NCBI GenBank assembly: GCA_003013855.2
Contig: ML058466.1
Coordinates: 1,975,501-2,039,500 of the forward strand
Source of the DNA: Liriodendron chinense
Lineage: Eukaryota; Streptophyta; Magnoliopsida; Magnoliales; Magnoliaceae
Length of the DNA: 64,000 nucleotides
Direction: 5' to 3'
The notes under the pieces are model-generated. The model worked only from the letters and a program-made list of their open reading frames with translations. It did no database searches and was not told the origin of the DNA. Positions within the stretch are counted from its first letter, which is position 1. Every line of letters begins with the position of its first letter. A program made the translations under genes and the position numbers. Below, in pieces: positions 22,743-35,339 of this stretch.

Positions 22743-24529
22743 TGAAATTGCGGTTTTACTGCGAGTAGAGATACTTGGAGATATGCCTAAAGTCCTAGAG
22801 GAGGGGGGGTGAATGGGACTTTCTAAATATTCTATCTAATTTTAAAAACACAATTGCATTCACACTTCAATTAACATTTACGTACTAGCAAGTGAAGACA
22901 ATTGATCAAACAGTTGATAGGCATGATTGTACTTATCATTTAAATATGGCATATGAGCATTTCGTCAATCAATAGGTAAGCATTCAGATAAGCATTAATA
23001 GACAAGACATAATAATGGACAAAATGCATTCACCACATTACACAAGATGTATAGTGGTTCGACAATGAGTTTACTCTACTCCCGGTTCAAGTGCTCAACT
23101 CCTTTGAGCACACTGGCATTCACTATCGGAGGTTTTAAATGATGTTCACCTTACAACCTTTACACCCTACATAAGGAATAATCCTACACAAGGACCACAC
23201 ATATATTCTCCCATATCGGAGGCCTTCGCAAGGACTTTCAAGTCCTACACAAGGACACACATGTCTTACTCAAGGACAACATTGAGATTGGGTCACAATC
23301 TCTAGACCCCAATCTCTACAAGAAGGGGGAATCAAACAGTGGACTCTATAAGCTTAACCACTTACAAAAGATGAGCCCCGATTCAGCGCCGTTGATTGAA
23401 GAAGCTTCGTCTTGCACAAAAGATTCTTCTTCAGCTCCCTCAATCAGCAACCTTGCATTAATTGATGGCTTGTAGCTTCCAAGGTGAGGGATTAGGTTTG
23501 GAGAACCTATTTTGGGATATGGATTTTATATGAATGATGAGTTTTACCTAAACTACCATTAATGGTATTGATGACAAGAATATGACTATTTGGAGTTGGT
23601 CAAGAAGCTATTAAAGAGAGGTTGAGTTCATGATTCAATCCAAGCTTTAAATAATGATCTTTAATGGTGTTTAAATCAACATGAATTGAAGTATGAACTC
23701 AACAAATCTAAGGGAATAAGAGATAAAAATCATAAGGAAGAAGCCCAAACAAACCCTAGATGATGCTCAAGATGTCTCTTCTAAGATCCAAACAAGATGG
23801 CTATATAGAGTGGTTCACAACGGATAGAAAACGGTCATCTTGATAGGATCGAAAAGAGTTCCGATCGATCGGACATAAGAATCAGCACATTTTTTATTTT
23901 GCTAAAATAGATTCTTCGATTGATCAAACATGGTTCCGATTGATCGGAAGACCATCTCCGATGGATTGGAGACAGGGTCCGATTGATCGAAAATGTATCC
24001 AGGTGTATGTTGGAATATTGCTGGACTATTTTTTCGATTGATTGGATGATCCTCCGATTGATTGGAGGCACCTAGTCCGATTGATCGGACTTATCTTCGA
24101 TTGATCTGAATAATGTCCAGAGAAGTTGAAGTTTTGCTGGACGTTTGTCCGATTGATCGGGCATATACTCCGATCGATCTGACATCAATCGGAACTAGTT
24201 CTGATGGATCGGGATCCCATTGGAAACAACAGTTAGAGAATTTTACCTGTTTTTCAACAACTGCTAGGACAAACGATTCCATGGCTGATCAATATGGAAG
24301 AGGAACTATAGAGAGGGCTAGAAGGATGTTCCTAAGTGGGTGTGGCCATCTATAGTAGAGGGTTTTGGGATAAATGATTTAGGGTAAAAGGATTGAAGCC
24401 AGTTTGAATATGCGATCTTCTTGAATAGCTTTTGTCAGAGATGTCCCAAGTCTTCAATCTTCAGCAGTAAGTGGTTTTGCGGACTTGACGACACACTAAA
24501 CACGGTGATTGACAAAACTTGCATTAACA
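22743..24529 (-). mobile_element. Solo LTR of a copia family related to the 31268-49791 element
   Basis: On the minus strand it begins TGTTAATGC and ends AATTTCA, the same end as the copia LTRs at 33286 and 49791. Like them it holds many GATTGATCGGA-type repeats (about 23840-24220) and a CACCCCCC-CTCTAGG motif near its end. Flanks CCGGTC (22737-22742) and CTGGTC (24530-24535) are an imperfect duplication. No internal region or second LTR is present, so it is a recombined solo LTR interrupting Athila integrase. Confidence 0.75.
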
Positions 24530-25545
24530 CTGGTCCATCAAGATCTCAATTTTTTTCGAAAAAAGATGAAGTCGGGAATTGTACAAGAGTACTTTCTGGC
24601 CTTCATGGAAAGTTTTCCTGAAGATGTGTTTGTCATGAAAGGCTTTCATTCTACTCTTGTAAATCCTCGAGTTCTCATAAGCATTATTCCGGATCTCGTC
24701 AAGCTCATTCAATTGGAGTTTGCGAAGCGAGCTAGCCTTATCAATGTCGAAGTTCAATGCCTGAATTGCCCAATAGGCTTTGTGTTCAAATTCCACAGGT
24801 AAGTGACAAGCTTTTTCATAGACAAGTTTATAGGGAGACATTCTAATGGGGGTCTTATAAGCGGTACGGTGAGCCCAAAGAGCATCGATTAATCTCAACG
24901 ACCAATCTTTGTGATCCGGTCTCATTGTCTTTTTCAAAGTTTGATTTTTCGATTGGAAATTTCAGCTTGCCCACTTGTTTGTGTGTGGTATGGGGTAGTC
25001 ACTTTATGTCTAATGCTATATTTCTTCATTAAGGCTTCAAAAGGCCTATTGCAAAAGTGAGAGCCACCATCACTTATGATGGCTCAAGGCGTTCCAAATC
25101 TGGAAAGTATGTTTTCCTTAAGGAACTTTATAATAGTACAATGATCAGCCTTTATCTAGTTGGACACATAGTCTACAGTAAGCAATATGTAGACATATCC
25201 AAAAGATGAGGGGAATGGTCCTATGAAATCGATGCCCCAACAATCGAAGACTTCGATATGTTGAATTGGGTTGAGAGGCATCATATTCTGACAGGACAAT
25301 CCTCCTAGATTTTGACAACGGTCGCATGCTTTGCAAAACTCGTGGGTGTCTCTAAACAAGGTAGGCCAATAAAAACCACACTGTAGAATTTTTGCAGTGG
25401 TTTTCTTGGCGAAAAAATGACCCCCACATACTTGACTATGACAAAAGGAGATGAGAAAATTTTGTTCATCATTAGGGACACGTCTCTTAATTATTTGATC
25501 TGAGCAATATTTGAAAAGTATTGGTCCTAGAAAAACCTGCACACT
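24530..25545 (-). pseudogene. Athila integrase (zinc-binding and core part)
   Basis: Minus-strand frames 25156-25542 and 24536-24937 cover the HHCC zinc-binding domain (C-x2-C in CKACDRCQ), the core beginning with a FDCWGIDFIGPFP motif (first catalytic Asp), and the later HR-AYKTPIRMSPY-LVY-K-CHLPVE block. The middle of the core (about 24940-25155) shows frame breaks. The 3' end is separated from its tail by the solo LTR. Confidence 0.75.
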
Positions 25546-25568
25546 TCCTTTAAAAATTTTCGCTTATC

Positions 25569-26390
25569 CTATAGAGTCCAGTGAGTCGGCATCACACCTG
25601 TGGAAAGATAGTTAGCTATGTCAGCGTACCATGGTGGATACATAGCAACAAAGAGTTGCTCATCGGGGAATGAGTCCTCAATAGGTGACTCGTTAATGAA
25701 ATCAGGTAAAACTAAGCGGGATAGACGATCCACCACCACATTCTCTGCTTCCTTCTTATCTTTAATTTCAAGTCGAATTCTTGAAGGAGTAGGATCCATC
25801 TTAGCAAATGGGACTTAGCATCCTTCTTAGAAAGAAGATGTTTCAAGCGTCGCATGGTCTGTAAAAACAATGACCTTGGATCCTATTAAGTAAGGCCTGA
25901 ATTTGTCCAAGGAAAATAACGGTTAGGAGCTCCTCCGTAGTCGAGTAATTGACTTGGGTGGGATTCAAGGTCTTACTCGCATAGTAGATAACATGGGGCT
26001 TCTTATCCCTTTTTTAGCCTAGCACCACCCCAATAGCATAATCACTCGCATCACATATCAACTCAAAAGGAACAGACCAATCTGGCGGTTGCATGATAGG
26101 AGCGGTTGTTAACATGTCCTTTAGCTTTGAAAAAGCCAATTAACATTCGGCACTCCACTCAAATTGGTTTTCCTTTTTGAGAAGGTTACATAAGGGCATA
26201 GAGATATGGCTTAAATCCTTTATGAACCTTCTATAAAGACCGACGTGTCCAAGGAAGGACCGCTCATCACGTATGCTCTAGGGTGGTGGTAGGTTAGCAA
26301 TAATATCGATTTTGGCCTGATCTACCTCTATGCCATTGGACGATATGATATGTCCAAGGACTATTCCTCTTTGTACCATAAAATGACACT
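25569..26390 (-). pseudogene. Athila RNase H and connection region
   Basis: Lies between reverse transcriptase and integrase. The minus-strand piece 25569-25799 shows the KKEAENVVVDRLSRL motif that ends RNase H, followed by the linker leading to integrase. The 25800-26390 stretch is collinear but broken by stops and frameshifts, so no continuous product is possible. Confidence 0.55.
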
Positions 26391-27469
26391 TTTTTCAGTT
26401 TAAAACAAGGTTCTCCTCGCACCTTGTCAAGACTGAATTCAAGTGATTGAAGCACTCATCGAATGTACAACCAAAAATAGAAAAATCATCCATGAATACC
26501 TCGATAAACTCACCCACCATGTCAGAGAAAATACTCAACATGCATTGTTGGAATGTGGCGAGTGTATTACATAGTCCGAATGGCATCCTTCGATATGCGA
26601 AGGTGCCGAATGGGCATGTAAAGGTGGTATTCTCTTGGTCTTCCAGGGTTATCTCAATTTAGTTATAGCCGGAATAGCCATCTAGGAAGAAATAATAGGA
26701 GTGACCTGCTAACCTCTCTAAAATTTGATCCATGAACGGAAGAGGGAAGTGGTCCTTCTTAGTGACTGTGTTTAGCTTCCGATAATCTATGCACATACGC
26801 AAACCAGTGGTCACTCTAGTCGGTATAAGCTCGTTGTTGGTGTTCTCTATAATGGTAATACCGGACTTCTTAGGGACAACTTGGGTAGGACTCACCCATT
26901 GGCGATCCGAGATAGGGTAGATGATACCCACATATACCCACATCTAGTAGCTTTAACACCTTGGCCTTGACAACCTCCATCATATTTAGATTTAGTCTCC
27001 TTTGAGGTTGTCTAGTCGTTTTTATATTCTCTTCGAGGTGTATACGGTGAGTACAAACCGAAAAGTCTATTCCCTTGAGGTCCGCTATTGTCCATCCTAT
27101 GGCTCTCCTATGTTCTTTGAGTAGCTCAATCAACTTGAGCTCTTGGTCTTTTCCTAGGTGAGAGGCTATGACAATCGGGAATGTTTCTTCTTGACTCAAA
27201 TATACATATTTAAGCTCGGATGGTAATGATTTAAGGTCAAACTTTGGCGGTTTGATATTAGACGGTAGATGCTTTAATATAGTTGGTGGCAATTTCTCAA
27301 TATGAGGCCTCCACCGACTAGTATCAACTACCGGTTTCTCACTACTCAATGCTTGCACAATATCACCCAAGATGGGATCTTTCGAATTTTCAAAGTGTGC
27401 CAAGCATGTCTCCAAAGTTTCAAGTGGTTCAAGTTGGAGGAGTTCCTCTTCTTCAAAGGTTTCAAGCAT
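26391..27469 (-). pseudogene. Athila reverse transcriptase
   Basis: Three consecutive minus-strand frames carry the family blocks in order: a leader with GWTIADLKGI (27100 region), WVSPTQVVPKK and LRMCIDYRKLN-T (26760-26900), then MPFGLCN-ATFQ-CM and the FMDDF active site (26490-26590). The active-site aspartates are intact. Frameshifts near 26940 and 26660 break the polyprotein. Confidence 0.8.
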
Positions 27470-27471
27470 GT

Positions 27472-28020
27472 TTACCTCAAAGAGCTCATCATCCTCCTCA
27501 TTCCTTTACTTTTTGCACATATGGAACAATTCACCTCTAATGTCATGTTTCCAAAGGACAATTTCATCACCCAATTCCGGCAATTTATAATTGCGTTTGA
27601 TATAGCCAAGAATGGGCGGCCTAAAATCACCAGTATTTGAGTGCTAGTATCCATAACTGGTTGCGTGTTCAAGACGATGAAATCCACCAGATAGTAGAAT
27701 TTGTCGATTTGGACCAATACATCCTCAACCATCCCTCTCGGTACACAGATGGATCTATCAGCGAGTTGCAATGTGGTTTTGGTGGGTTTTAATTCACCAA
27801 GACCCAATTGCTCGTATACCGAGTATGGGATCAAATGTACGCTTGCCCCTAAATCTAGTAATGCTCGCTCAATCCGGTAGTCACCAATGATACATGGGAT
27901 TGTGGGACTCCCGGGATCCTTAAGTTTTGTAGCGGTCTTATGGGTGAGAATGACACTCACTAGCTCATTCAAAAAGGCCTTTTGTTGCATTGTATTTGCG
28001 TTTGGTTGTGCATAAGTCCT
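27472..28020 (-). pseudogene. Athila aspartic protease region
   Basis: The minus-strand frame includes the catalytic LLDLGASVHLIP motif and later ILGRPFLA, both standard for Athila protease. The frame itself is open, but its upstream link to gag is interrupted by the Harbinger-like insertion at 28024. Removing that insertion and one TTA copy lets the codons on either side rejoin in frame. Confidence 0.8.
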
Positions 28021-28229
28021 TTAGGGCGCGTTTGGCGCATGGTAATAGACGGGATTACGTGGGATGGAATTACGATATCCCACCGTCCAAATTCCTTATC
28101 TCTGTTTGGATAGAGGGGATTTACATAGGAAATACCACATCGAATGTCGTGCTAGAACACCGGCCGTAATGGTGGGATTTCTCAAAACCATCTTGCCCTG
28201 CGCAGCAATACCGCAGGCGTTTGAATCCA

Positions 28230-28790
28230 TTGTAGGAGTACACGGGCGCAGATTTCCAACGTAAGCCTTGCGCAGAATTTCCTGCGCTGGGAACTTTGGT
28301 GGGCCAACAGTGATGTTTTTTGATAAATCCACACCGTCATTCAGTTTTCGGAGCTCATTTTAAGATATGAAAACAAAAATGAACAGGATCCAAAAATCAA
28401 GTGGGCCGAAAACGTTAGATTTGAACGTCCACAATTGAAATATTTGTGGAGCAACAGGAGTTTCGAATCAGGATAATACTTGTTTTTTCAATTCATCCCA
28501 GTAGTAGTGACTTTATGAATGGTATGGATGTCATATAAACATCACTGTGGACCCCAGGGAGGTTTCAACGGTAGTAATTTACCTACCCACCTTTTCCTTT
28601 AATGAGGCCCACTTGACTCTTGGATCCGGTTCATTTTTGTTTTCATGTCCTACAATGAGCTCCCAAAACGGATGGACGGGGTGGATTAATAAAAACAAAC
28701 CGATCTGGGCCCCATCGTGGTTCCCAGCGCGGTAGGTTCCTACGTAAGGCGTTCCCAGGAAATCCGCGACCGGAGTAAACCAACCCTCCC
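28230..28790. repeat. Foldback repeat inside the Harbinger-like element
   Basis: Imperfect palindrome. The left arm has GCGCTGGGAACTTTGGTGGG near 28285 and CGGAGCTCATTTTAAGATAT near 28350. The right arm has the complementary ATGAGCTCCCAAAACGGATG near 28655 and TGGTTCCCAGCGCGG near 28720. The right half recurs at 37250-37620. Confidence 0.7.
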
Positions 28791-28859
28791 ATCCAGAAGA
28801 GGATTGACTGGTGAACCGTACACCACCGACTTGGAAGCAGTATTGACATGAGCAACTTT

Positions 28860-29130
28860 TGTGGGCCCCACTTGTAGGTATGTATCATATCCAAACCGTC
28901 TACTCATTTTTCATGGTCTTTGTAAGGATTTATACCAAAAATGAGATGGATTCAAATTTCAAGCGGGCCACATTAGCAAAAAGCAAGTGAGATTGACCGT
29001 CTACCATTGAAACATTCTTGGCGGTCACAGAAGTCTTTGATCAATCTGATATTTATTTTTACCCGTCATCCAGGTCCTTGTGACCTTATGAACAGTTTGG
29101 ATGGCAAATAAACATCCTCGTGGGGCTCAC
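28860..29130. repeat. Foldback-family partial copy
   Basis: Contains GTGGGCCCCACTTGTAGGTATG, then CAAGCGGGCCACATTA, ACCATTGAAACATTCTT and GGATGGCAAATAAACATC, in the order seen in the family's left arm and centre. The right arm is not present. Confidence 0.6.
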
Positions 29131-29274
29131 AGAACTTTCGCCTTCTTTGGACGGAAACGGATTGGCTGGTGCACCCTACACCAGCTACGTTGCTGGTGTA
29201 GGGACGTGGAGGACGCAGAGTGAGTGCGCAGTCCTCGAGCACCGTGTTCGTACGAACAGTTGAGAGAAGATTAA

Positions 29275-29735
29275 GGCTCTGTGGACCCCACAATGATGTA
29301 TTTAGTACATCTAGACCCTCCATCCATTTGGAGAGATCAGTGCATGATACCTAAAATGAGTCATATCCAAAACTCAAGTGGACCACACTAATAAAGAGAG
29401 TGGGGACAATGATTCTCACCGTTAAAACATACCCAAGGTCCACCATGATGTTTATTTGTCATCCAAACGGTTCATAAGGTCACACGGACCTGGATGAAGG
29501 GTAAAGATAAATATCAGACTGATCCAAAGCTTCTGGGACCTCCAAAAAGGTTTCAAAAACTTTCGTGGCCTCCAAGAAGTTTTCAATAGTGGATGTTCCA
29601 TAGCCACTGTATCCTATGGTGTGGTCCACCTGAGATTTGTATCTGCCTCATATTTGGGCCCATGCCCTAAAATGAGGTGGAAAAATGGATGTCCAGCGTG
29701 GATTAAACAAATACATCATGGTGGGGCCTACACAA
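29275..29735. repeat. Foldback-family full copy
   Basis: The left arm begins CTGTGGACCCCACAATGATG and the right arm ends ATACATCATGGTGGGGCC. Internal pairs such as CAAGTGGACCACACTA (29380) and TGGTGTGGTCCACCTGAG (29620) are complementary. About 460 bp, non-coding. Confidence 0.75.
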
Positions 29736-30031
29736 CTTTGACAACAGCCCTTGCCTTCCAATCCACGTCCATGCACTCCACGCACTCCACGTTTCCAAAC
29801 AGGCTGGGTGTGTTGCATAACAGTCATGGCATCATTCTACCTCTCTTTCCAACCACGTCGGGGAGGGATCTACGCCAAATCTCATGTTGTACTCTTCCTT
29901 CCAAACACGGCTACCGCTGGATGCAGCATCCCACGGGATTAAAATCAATCCCACCCAAGTGTAATGATTACCTTAAAAAGACTTCCATCCCACCAAATAC
30001 CACCGAAAACCATGCGCCAAACATGCCCTTA

Positions 30032-31262
30032 GGAACTTAGCATAAGAGGGGATTTGTTTAATGGCATCAAGCAATGGAATGTTGATCTTGACTTGTCTAA
30101 AAATCTCTAAAATATCATGAGAGTTTGGGAGAGATTTTGGAGCAACCAATCTCGAAGGAAATTGTGCTATGGGCTTGTGAACGCGTTCCGTTTCTTGTGG
30201 GGCCAAGCTAGGTCCATCCTCATTCTCAGAAATTACCGAATCATTAGGTTTGTCAGCCTTCACTGGAATAGATTTGTCTACTTATTTACCACTTCTAAGG
30301 ATGGTGATGGATTTTTCTTGCTCCACATGTTCGTTGGGGAGATTAATGATGCTTAATTCATGTGCTTGTTTAGGATTGGGCTGAGGTTGGGCCGGAAAGG
30401 TCCTTCCCTAGCATTCAAGCGTCCCTTAATCTGATCAACCGACACCTTAAGCTCTTGGAACATTTGCTGATTTGATTGATTAATTTGCAATTGCCCTTGC
30501 ATAAACGCCTTTAAAGTGTCCTCTATTGAGAATTGAGGTGGGGCCATCTTTTGAATGGTGGCCCTCCTTGAAAATTGGTAGGATTGGTCGTGAGACCGTT
30601 CCTCCAATTGAAATTTGGATGATTCTTTCAAGTAGAGTTGTACGTGTTACCTACCGGTCCATTGAAGGGTCGTTGATAACCATATGCGGCGTTTGCTTGC
30701 TCTTGTAACACCTCTTGGAACGTAGGAATTGTAGGACAATCTTGCGTAGAGTGCACATTAGCGGCACAAATTCCATACACGTTTTCAATAGCTTCAGTGG
30801 ACTTGGAAGTTCCTCTCTTACTGAGTTCCATAGCCTCTATCTTCCTTATGATGCTAGCTATCTTTACATTAACGTCGTCCTCTTCCTTAAGGATGTAGAT
30901 ACCTCCATTCTCCTTTTGTTGAGGATTTGAGGTTACTAGACTTCTCAGAGGTATCCCACGATTGGGCATTCTCAGCCAATATATTTAAGTAACTCCATGC
31001 ATCCTCAGGATCTTTGCTCACGAACTCGTCGTTACACATCGTTTTTACTAATTGGCGCATGTTTGAGTTCAATCCTTCACAGAAGAAGCTTATGATTCGC
31101 CATATTTCGTAGCCATGATGTAGACAAGAAAGTAAGAGGTCCTTGTATCTCTCCCAACTTTGAAAGAATGTTTCACTCTCTTTAACAGAAAAATTCATAA
31201 TAGCTCGTTGAATGGTGTTTGTTTTATGAGCCGGAATTAATTTTTTCAAAAACTCCCAGGTC
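30032..31262 (-). pseudogene. Athila gag, C-terminal two thirds
   Basis: Minus-strand frames 30887-31262, 30628-30969, 30353-30631 and 30032-30263 are collinear with Athila gag: WEFLKKLIPAHKTNTIQRAI, then CHHGYEIWRI, the CxxxxHxxxDCP knuckle near 30740, and PLLDAIKQIPSYAKFL at the gag-protease boundary. At 31262 the frame is cut by the copia insertion and continues at 49797. Frameshifts separate the pieces. Confidence 0.8.
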
Positions 31263-31267
31263 ATCTT
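31263..31267 (+). repeat. Target site duplication of the copia element (left)
   Basis: ATCTT, identical to 49792-49796. Both copies lie in the Athila gag frame. Confidence 0.9.
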
Positions 31268-33286
31268 TGTTAGTGAACTTTTCTATGGCACACTAGTGCA
31301 CCTTGTTTGTCAATCACTTAGTTCAGTGAGTCTAGTGTCAGTTGAAATTAATGAAGATGAAGACCGAAGACTCAAGATGGACCAGCTACATCAAGGATGA
31401 AAAAACAGGTAAAAGAGATGCCTTGGTGTGCCTTGCCTTGAACCTACCTAAAACCATAACCTCTTAGATGACTTGAACCAACTAGGTATACCCTTAGTTA
31501 TCATCATTAGTCTTAGAACTCCATGAAAAAACATGATAAGTTGGACTAATTAAAGAAGTGAAAGCTGTTGTAATCAATTCAGCTCAAACAGCAGTTTCTG
31601 ATAGGACTCTGATCAATCAGGACAGGTGTTCCGATAGGACTCCGATCGATCGGACAGAAGTCCCGATCAATCGAAATTTATTCCAGCAAAATTGAAAATC
31701 CACTGGACAAATTTTTGATCAATCAGACAATGATTCCGATCAATCGGAATATCTTTCCAGAGATTTCATTGGATAGATTTCCGATCAATCGGACATGTTT
31801 TCGATCAATCGGACTGGTTTTCGATCAATCAGACCCTTTTTTCGATCAATCGGAGATGCACGAATCTACCCTTTTTTTACCGTTGGAAGAAAATCTATAT
31901 ATAGAGGGGGATTCATTTTTTAGCTGATAGAGGGGATTTTGAGAAGATAGAAGCCACCATTGTTGAAGATCATTAAGAGCTCTATTGCTAACATAAACAA
32001 GTGATCTTCCTTGTAATTCATCATAAGTATGGAGCATTCAAAACTCAAGAAAAAGATGCACTTGTCCCTCTCTTGATCTCTAGAAATTGAATTGATCTTG
32101 ATAGTCATATTCCTATCCAATACTTTATGATGAGATCTTTGTAGGTGAGACTCTCTAGGCAACCCATTCCCATAAGTTGTAGAGATATCAAACCTACCCT
32201 CCTATCACCTTGGGCATATCAAAGGCATCATTTGCAAGATGGTTGATCAACTGTAACTGAGGCATTGACGACGCAGCGGCAACATGATTGAGGGAGCAAA
32301 GGAAGCTGATTGAAGAACGGGAGAGCGGAGATCAAGCAACCCGAACCAACGCTGGACAAGGGGCTCATCTGACAAGTAAAGTTGTCTTTGTAGAGAGTCC
32401 TTCCACTCAATTCCATGTGGGAGTTGAGTGTAGAGTTTGTTTGACAAACTCGAACTAGGGTCGTTTACCGATCCTTGGCTTATTAGTTGAGCCTAAAACT
32501 CTAGGGACGTTGGCCGTTCCTTGGCCCGTTTGTCGGCTTAAAGACTAGGAACTGTTTGGGGCTCCTTGGCTCGTTGCCGAGCCTAAATAAAGTCTCCAAG
32601 GGGGAGTCTCCGACACTGGAGTGAACGTGCATTGCCCTTGAGTAGGTCCCATAGGTTGGGAGGAACCTGTAAACTCCTCGATTGGGTGGAACCGATTTAA
32701 AACACCTTGGTTGGGAGGAACCAGATTTAAACTCCCCAGTGAATGCCGGTGTGCTCAAAGGGATTGAGTACTTGAACCGGGAGTGGAGTAGACAAGTAGT
32801 CGAACCACTATACATGCTTGTGTTTGTGATTATATTTGAGCACATTTCTTATTATGTTTTGTGTTTAATTGATTAATTATGAATGCTTAATTAGAATGTA
32901 TGTTAGGCACTAAATAGGTACATCTACACACAAGATGTACTTTCACTTAGTTGTATAGACTTAAGCTTAATTGATCCATCCTCTATAGTCTACTTAGGTT
33001 GTATAGATTAGGAGCTTGATTAGTTAAATCATTTGATTATCTATGCATGCTTAGACTAGGTTGCTTATTGCTTGCAATATGCTAGTCTGTTATTGGACCC
33101 ACATAGGCTTGGAAGCCGAAGTGTTCTTGCTTACTTAGTTTAATTTGTTAAAACTGTTAAGGAGGCAAAAAGAATTTCAAAAGGTCCTAATTATCACCCC
33201 CCCTCTAGGGCTTAGCCATAATTCTAGTTGCTCTTTAAGCTTCTGCACATACGAAGGTGTCGTGTTAGACTACCGAAGTAATTTCA
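31268..33286 (+). repeat. Copia 5' LTR
   Basis: 2019 bp, closely matching 47733-49791 with scattered point differences and small indels (for example an extra sentence-like stretch near 49130-49155 in the 3' copy). Bases 31590-31860 hold nine copies of GATCAATC/GATCGATC in a TTCCGATCAATCGGA context. The motif AGGTCCTAATTATCACCCCCC lies near the 3' end (33183). Confidence 0.9.
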
Positions 33287-33288
33287 AT

Positions 33289-33300
33289 TGATATCAGAGC
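33289..33300 (+). other. Copia primer binding site
   Basis: TGATATCAGAGC, one base different from the usual TGGTATCAGAGC complementary to initiator tRNA-Met, two bases after the LTR end. Confidence 0.8.
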
Positions 33301-33359
33301 GGTTGCCCTTTAAGGACTTAACCGTCTAGAGTAAGATCTGGTACTGTAGCACTAGCATA

Positions 33360-34382
33360 ATGTCTAACCGAGATGGTGTACCACTAACCGTCCAACATTC
33401 TTTGATGGGTCCAACTATGCCTATTGGAAGGCTAGAATGAGGATTTTTCTCCAAACCGTGGACTGTCCCGTGTGGCTAAGCACATAAAATGGATATTCCT
33501 TGCCCACCGAGCAAGTGGAGGTTGATGGGAAGTACATTGTCATTATCAAAGATGATGCAAAATGGGATGAGAGAGAGAGAGAGAGAGCTCCATACATGGC
33601 AAATGCCAAAGCTCTCAATGCGATTTGCTGTGCGGTTTCTCCAGATGAATTTCAACGCATTCTCACATACGCAACTACAAAAGAAGCGTGGGATATTCTT
33701 GAGGTTACCCACGAGGGAACTAGCACAGTAAGACGCTCGAAGCTTCAGCTCTTAACCACCAAATTTGAAAATATTAACATGGAAGAGACTGAAACTTTTA
33801 TGGAGTTTTATAATAAATTGTTTAATATTTGCAACTCCATGTTTGTCTTGGGTGATAGGGTTCCGAAAGGAAGGATTTATAGAAAAATACTTAAGGTCCC
33901 TCCCAAAAAAATTTATACGAGGTAAGTAGCCTTAGAGGAGTGTAGAGACATAGATAACATTAAAGTAGAAGAACTCGTAAGTTCCCTACAAACTCAAGAA
34001 CTACACTTTAAGGCCCCCTCTAGAAAGAAAAGCATCGCTCTAAAGTCCTCTCACAAATATAAGAAAATTAAGAGTGAGTCGGAGGAAGATAATGATGTTG
34101 AGGATGATGAAGAAGAAAAGTTAAACAAAAAATTCAAAAGATTCCTCAAATTTGATAGAGGGAGTAGCCATGACAAGATGGACAAGAAGGGTGATAAACA
34201 TAAAGGGAAATCATCAAATCCCAAATCCTGTCCGATGTTACGGTTGCGGTCATCGTGGCCACATTGCCCCAGAATGTCCAAACGGATCTAAACCAAAAGG
34301 AAAAAAGGTAATGGCTGCCACTTGGGATGATACGGAGGAGTCCAAATCTAAATCCAATGACTCCACTAGTGATGGGAGCTAA
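33360..34382 (+). pseudogene. Copia gag with CCHC zinc knuckle
   Basis: From about 33365 the translation follows a plant copia gag of the UBN2 type: AYWKARM-equivalent near 33420, then WDERER-ANAKALNAI, AKEAWDILEVTHEGTSTVR, SKLQLLTTKFENINMEETE and a lysine-rich tail. A CCHC knuckle (CYGCGHRGHIAPEC) lies at about 34228-34270. Frame changes near 33490, 33925 (stop TAA) and 34190 break it into three pieces. Gag would coat the RNA in virus-like particles. Confidence 0.8.
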
Positions 34383-34954
34383 ATTAATAAAGCCCTCATG
34401 AGTTTCACCACTACCTCTCTTCCCCCTAATCTAAGAGAAGATCCCGACCGCTATCCCTTCTAGGAGAAGGAGTTCCCAACCCCTCACCTCATGCTACATT
34501 TTATGAGTGTGTTGAGGAAATTAGTTACCCTTAGGCCTTTCAAACTAAACATAGTTAGTAAGGGTAGCTAGAAAGTGATTCTATAGGAATATCTGAGGAT
34601 TTCAGCCTCATTTTTGTGTGTACGGGCAAATCAGAAGATTCAAGCCTCATTAGCCCAAACTTTGGTAGTTTAGCCTTATTTTTATTTGATATATTTGCTG
34701 CTAGATTATCATCCTGCTAAGATTAGCTAATCTTGCTGAATTACATGCTTCATTGTATGTTAATCTTTGCCTAGTATTGGTCTTGATATACCACTAGGGG
34801 AGGTTGGTTGATTGGGCTTTAAGCCCTTGTGCTTTTATTGCAAATGTATATCTTTGACCAATTATGCATGATTAACTATGCCTAGATAGTTACATTTTCT
34901 TGTTAATCATGTTTCTTACAATGCTCCATGTTTTAAAGTTCATGCACCCTATAC
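34383..34954. other. Copia internal remnant, non-coding
   Basis: After gag comes AT-rich sequence with stops in all frames and no protease or integrase motifs. It ends at the border of the next insertion near 34955. Confidence 0.4.
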
Positions 34955-35339
34955 TGTAACACCCGTACCATAATTAGCCCTCCGTACACCTCGTTTCCAA
35001 ACTAGGCATACTTAGAACAGTCCAAACCGGCGAGTTTCGATCAGGCACCCTATTTTAGTACCGCAACGACCCGAGACTTGTAACCCGGCGACCGCGCGAG
35101 CGTCACGACTCCAACGCCGTGCGGCACGCTTCGTTTTGATACCTAGTTTGAAAGATACGTACTTGTGCGCAAATCAAGGCTGGCCACGCTACACATGCAT
35201 GGTGTGGGCCCCACTTGCACAAATCCCTAGGTTATCCCATCAATCAATCAAACATCCCATCAATCAATCAAGCATCAATCAATCAAGTGTCTCATCAAGT
35301 ACATCCATCTCTCTCCTCACAAGTCAACTAAGCCCATAC

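Larger units (their letters stand above)
28024..30028. mobile_element. Non-autonomous PIF/Harbinger-like element in Athila
   Basis: 2005 bp with termini GGGCGCGTTTGGCGCATGGT and, inverted, GGGCATGTTTGGCGCATGGT (18 of 20 identical). Flanked by TTA at 28021-28023 and 30029-30031, the normal Harbinger target duplication. It interrupts the Athila gag-protease frame exactly. It has no transposase ORF and its interior is filled with foldback-family palindromes (28230-28790, 28860-29130, 29275-29735). Confidence 0.85.

Noticed and set aside
27302..27640. Plus-strand ORFs of 63-112 codons opposite the Athila protease and reverse transcriptase start
   Set aside because: They are antisense shadows of well-identified Athila coding sequence and show no domain of their own.
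31590..31860. Regularly recurring short motif that could suggest a CRISPR-like array
   Set aside because: Spacing is irregular, repeats are under 20 bp and degenerate, and the context is a plant LTR.
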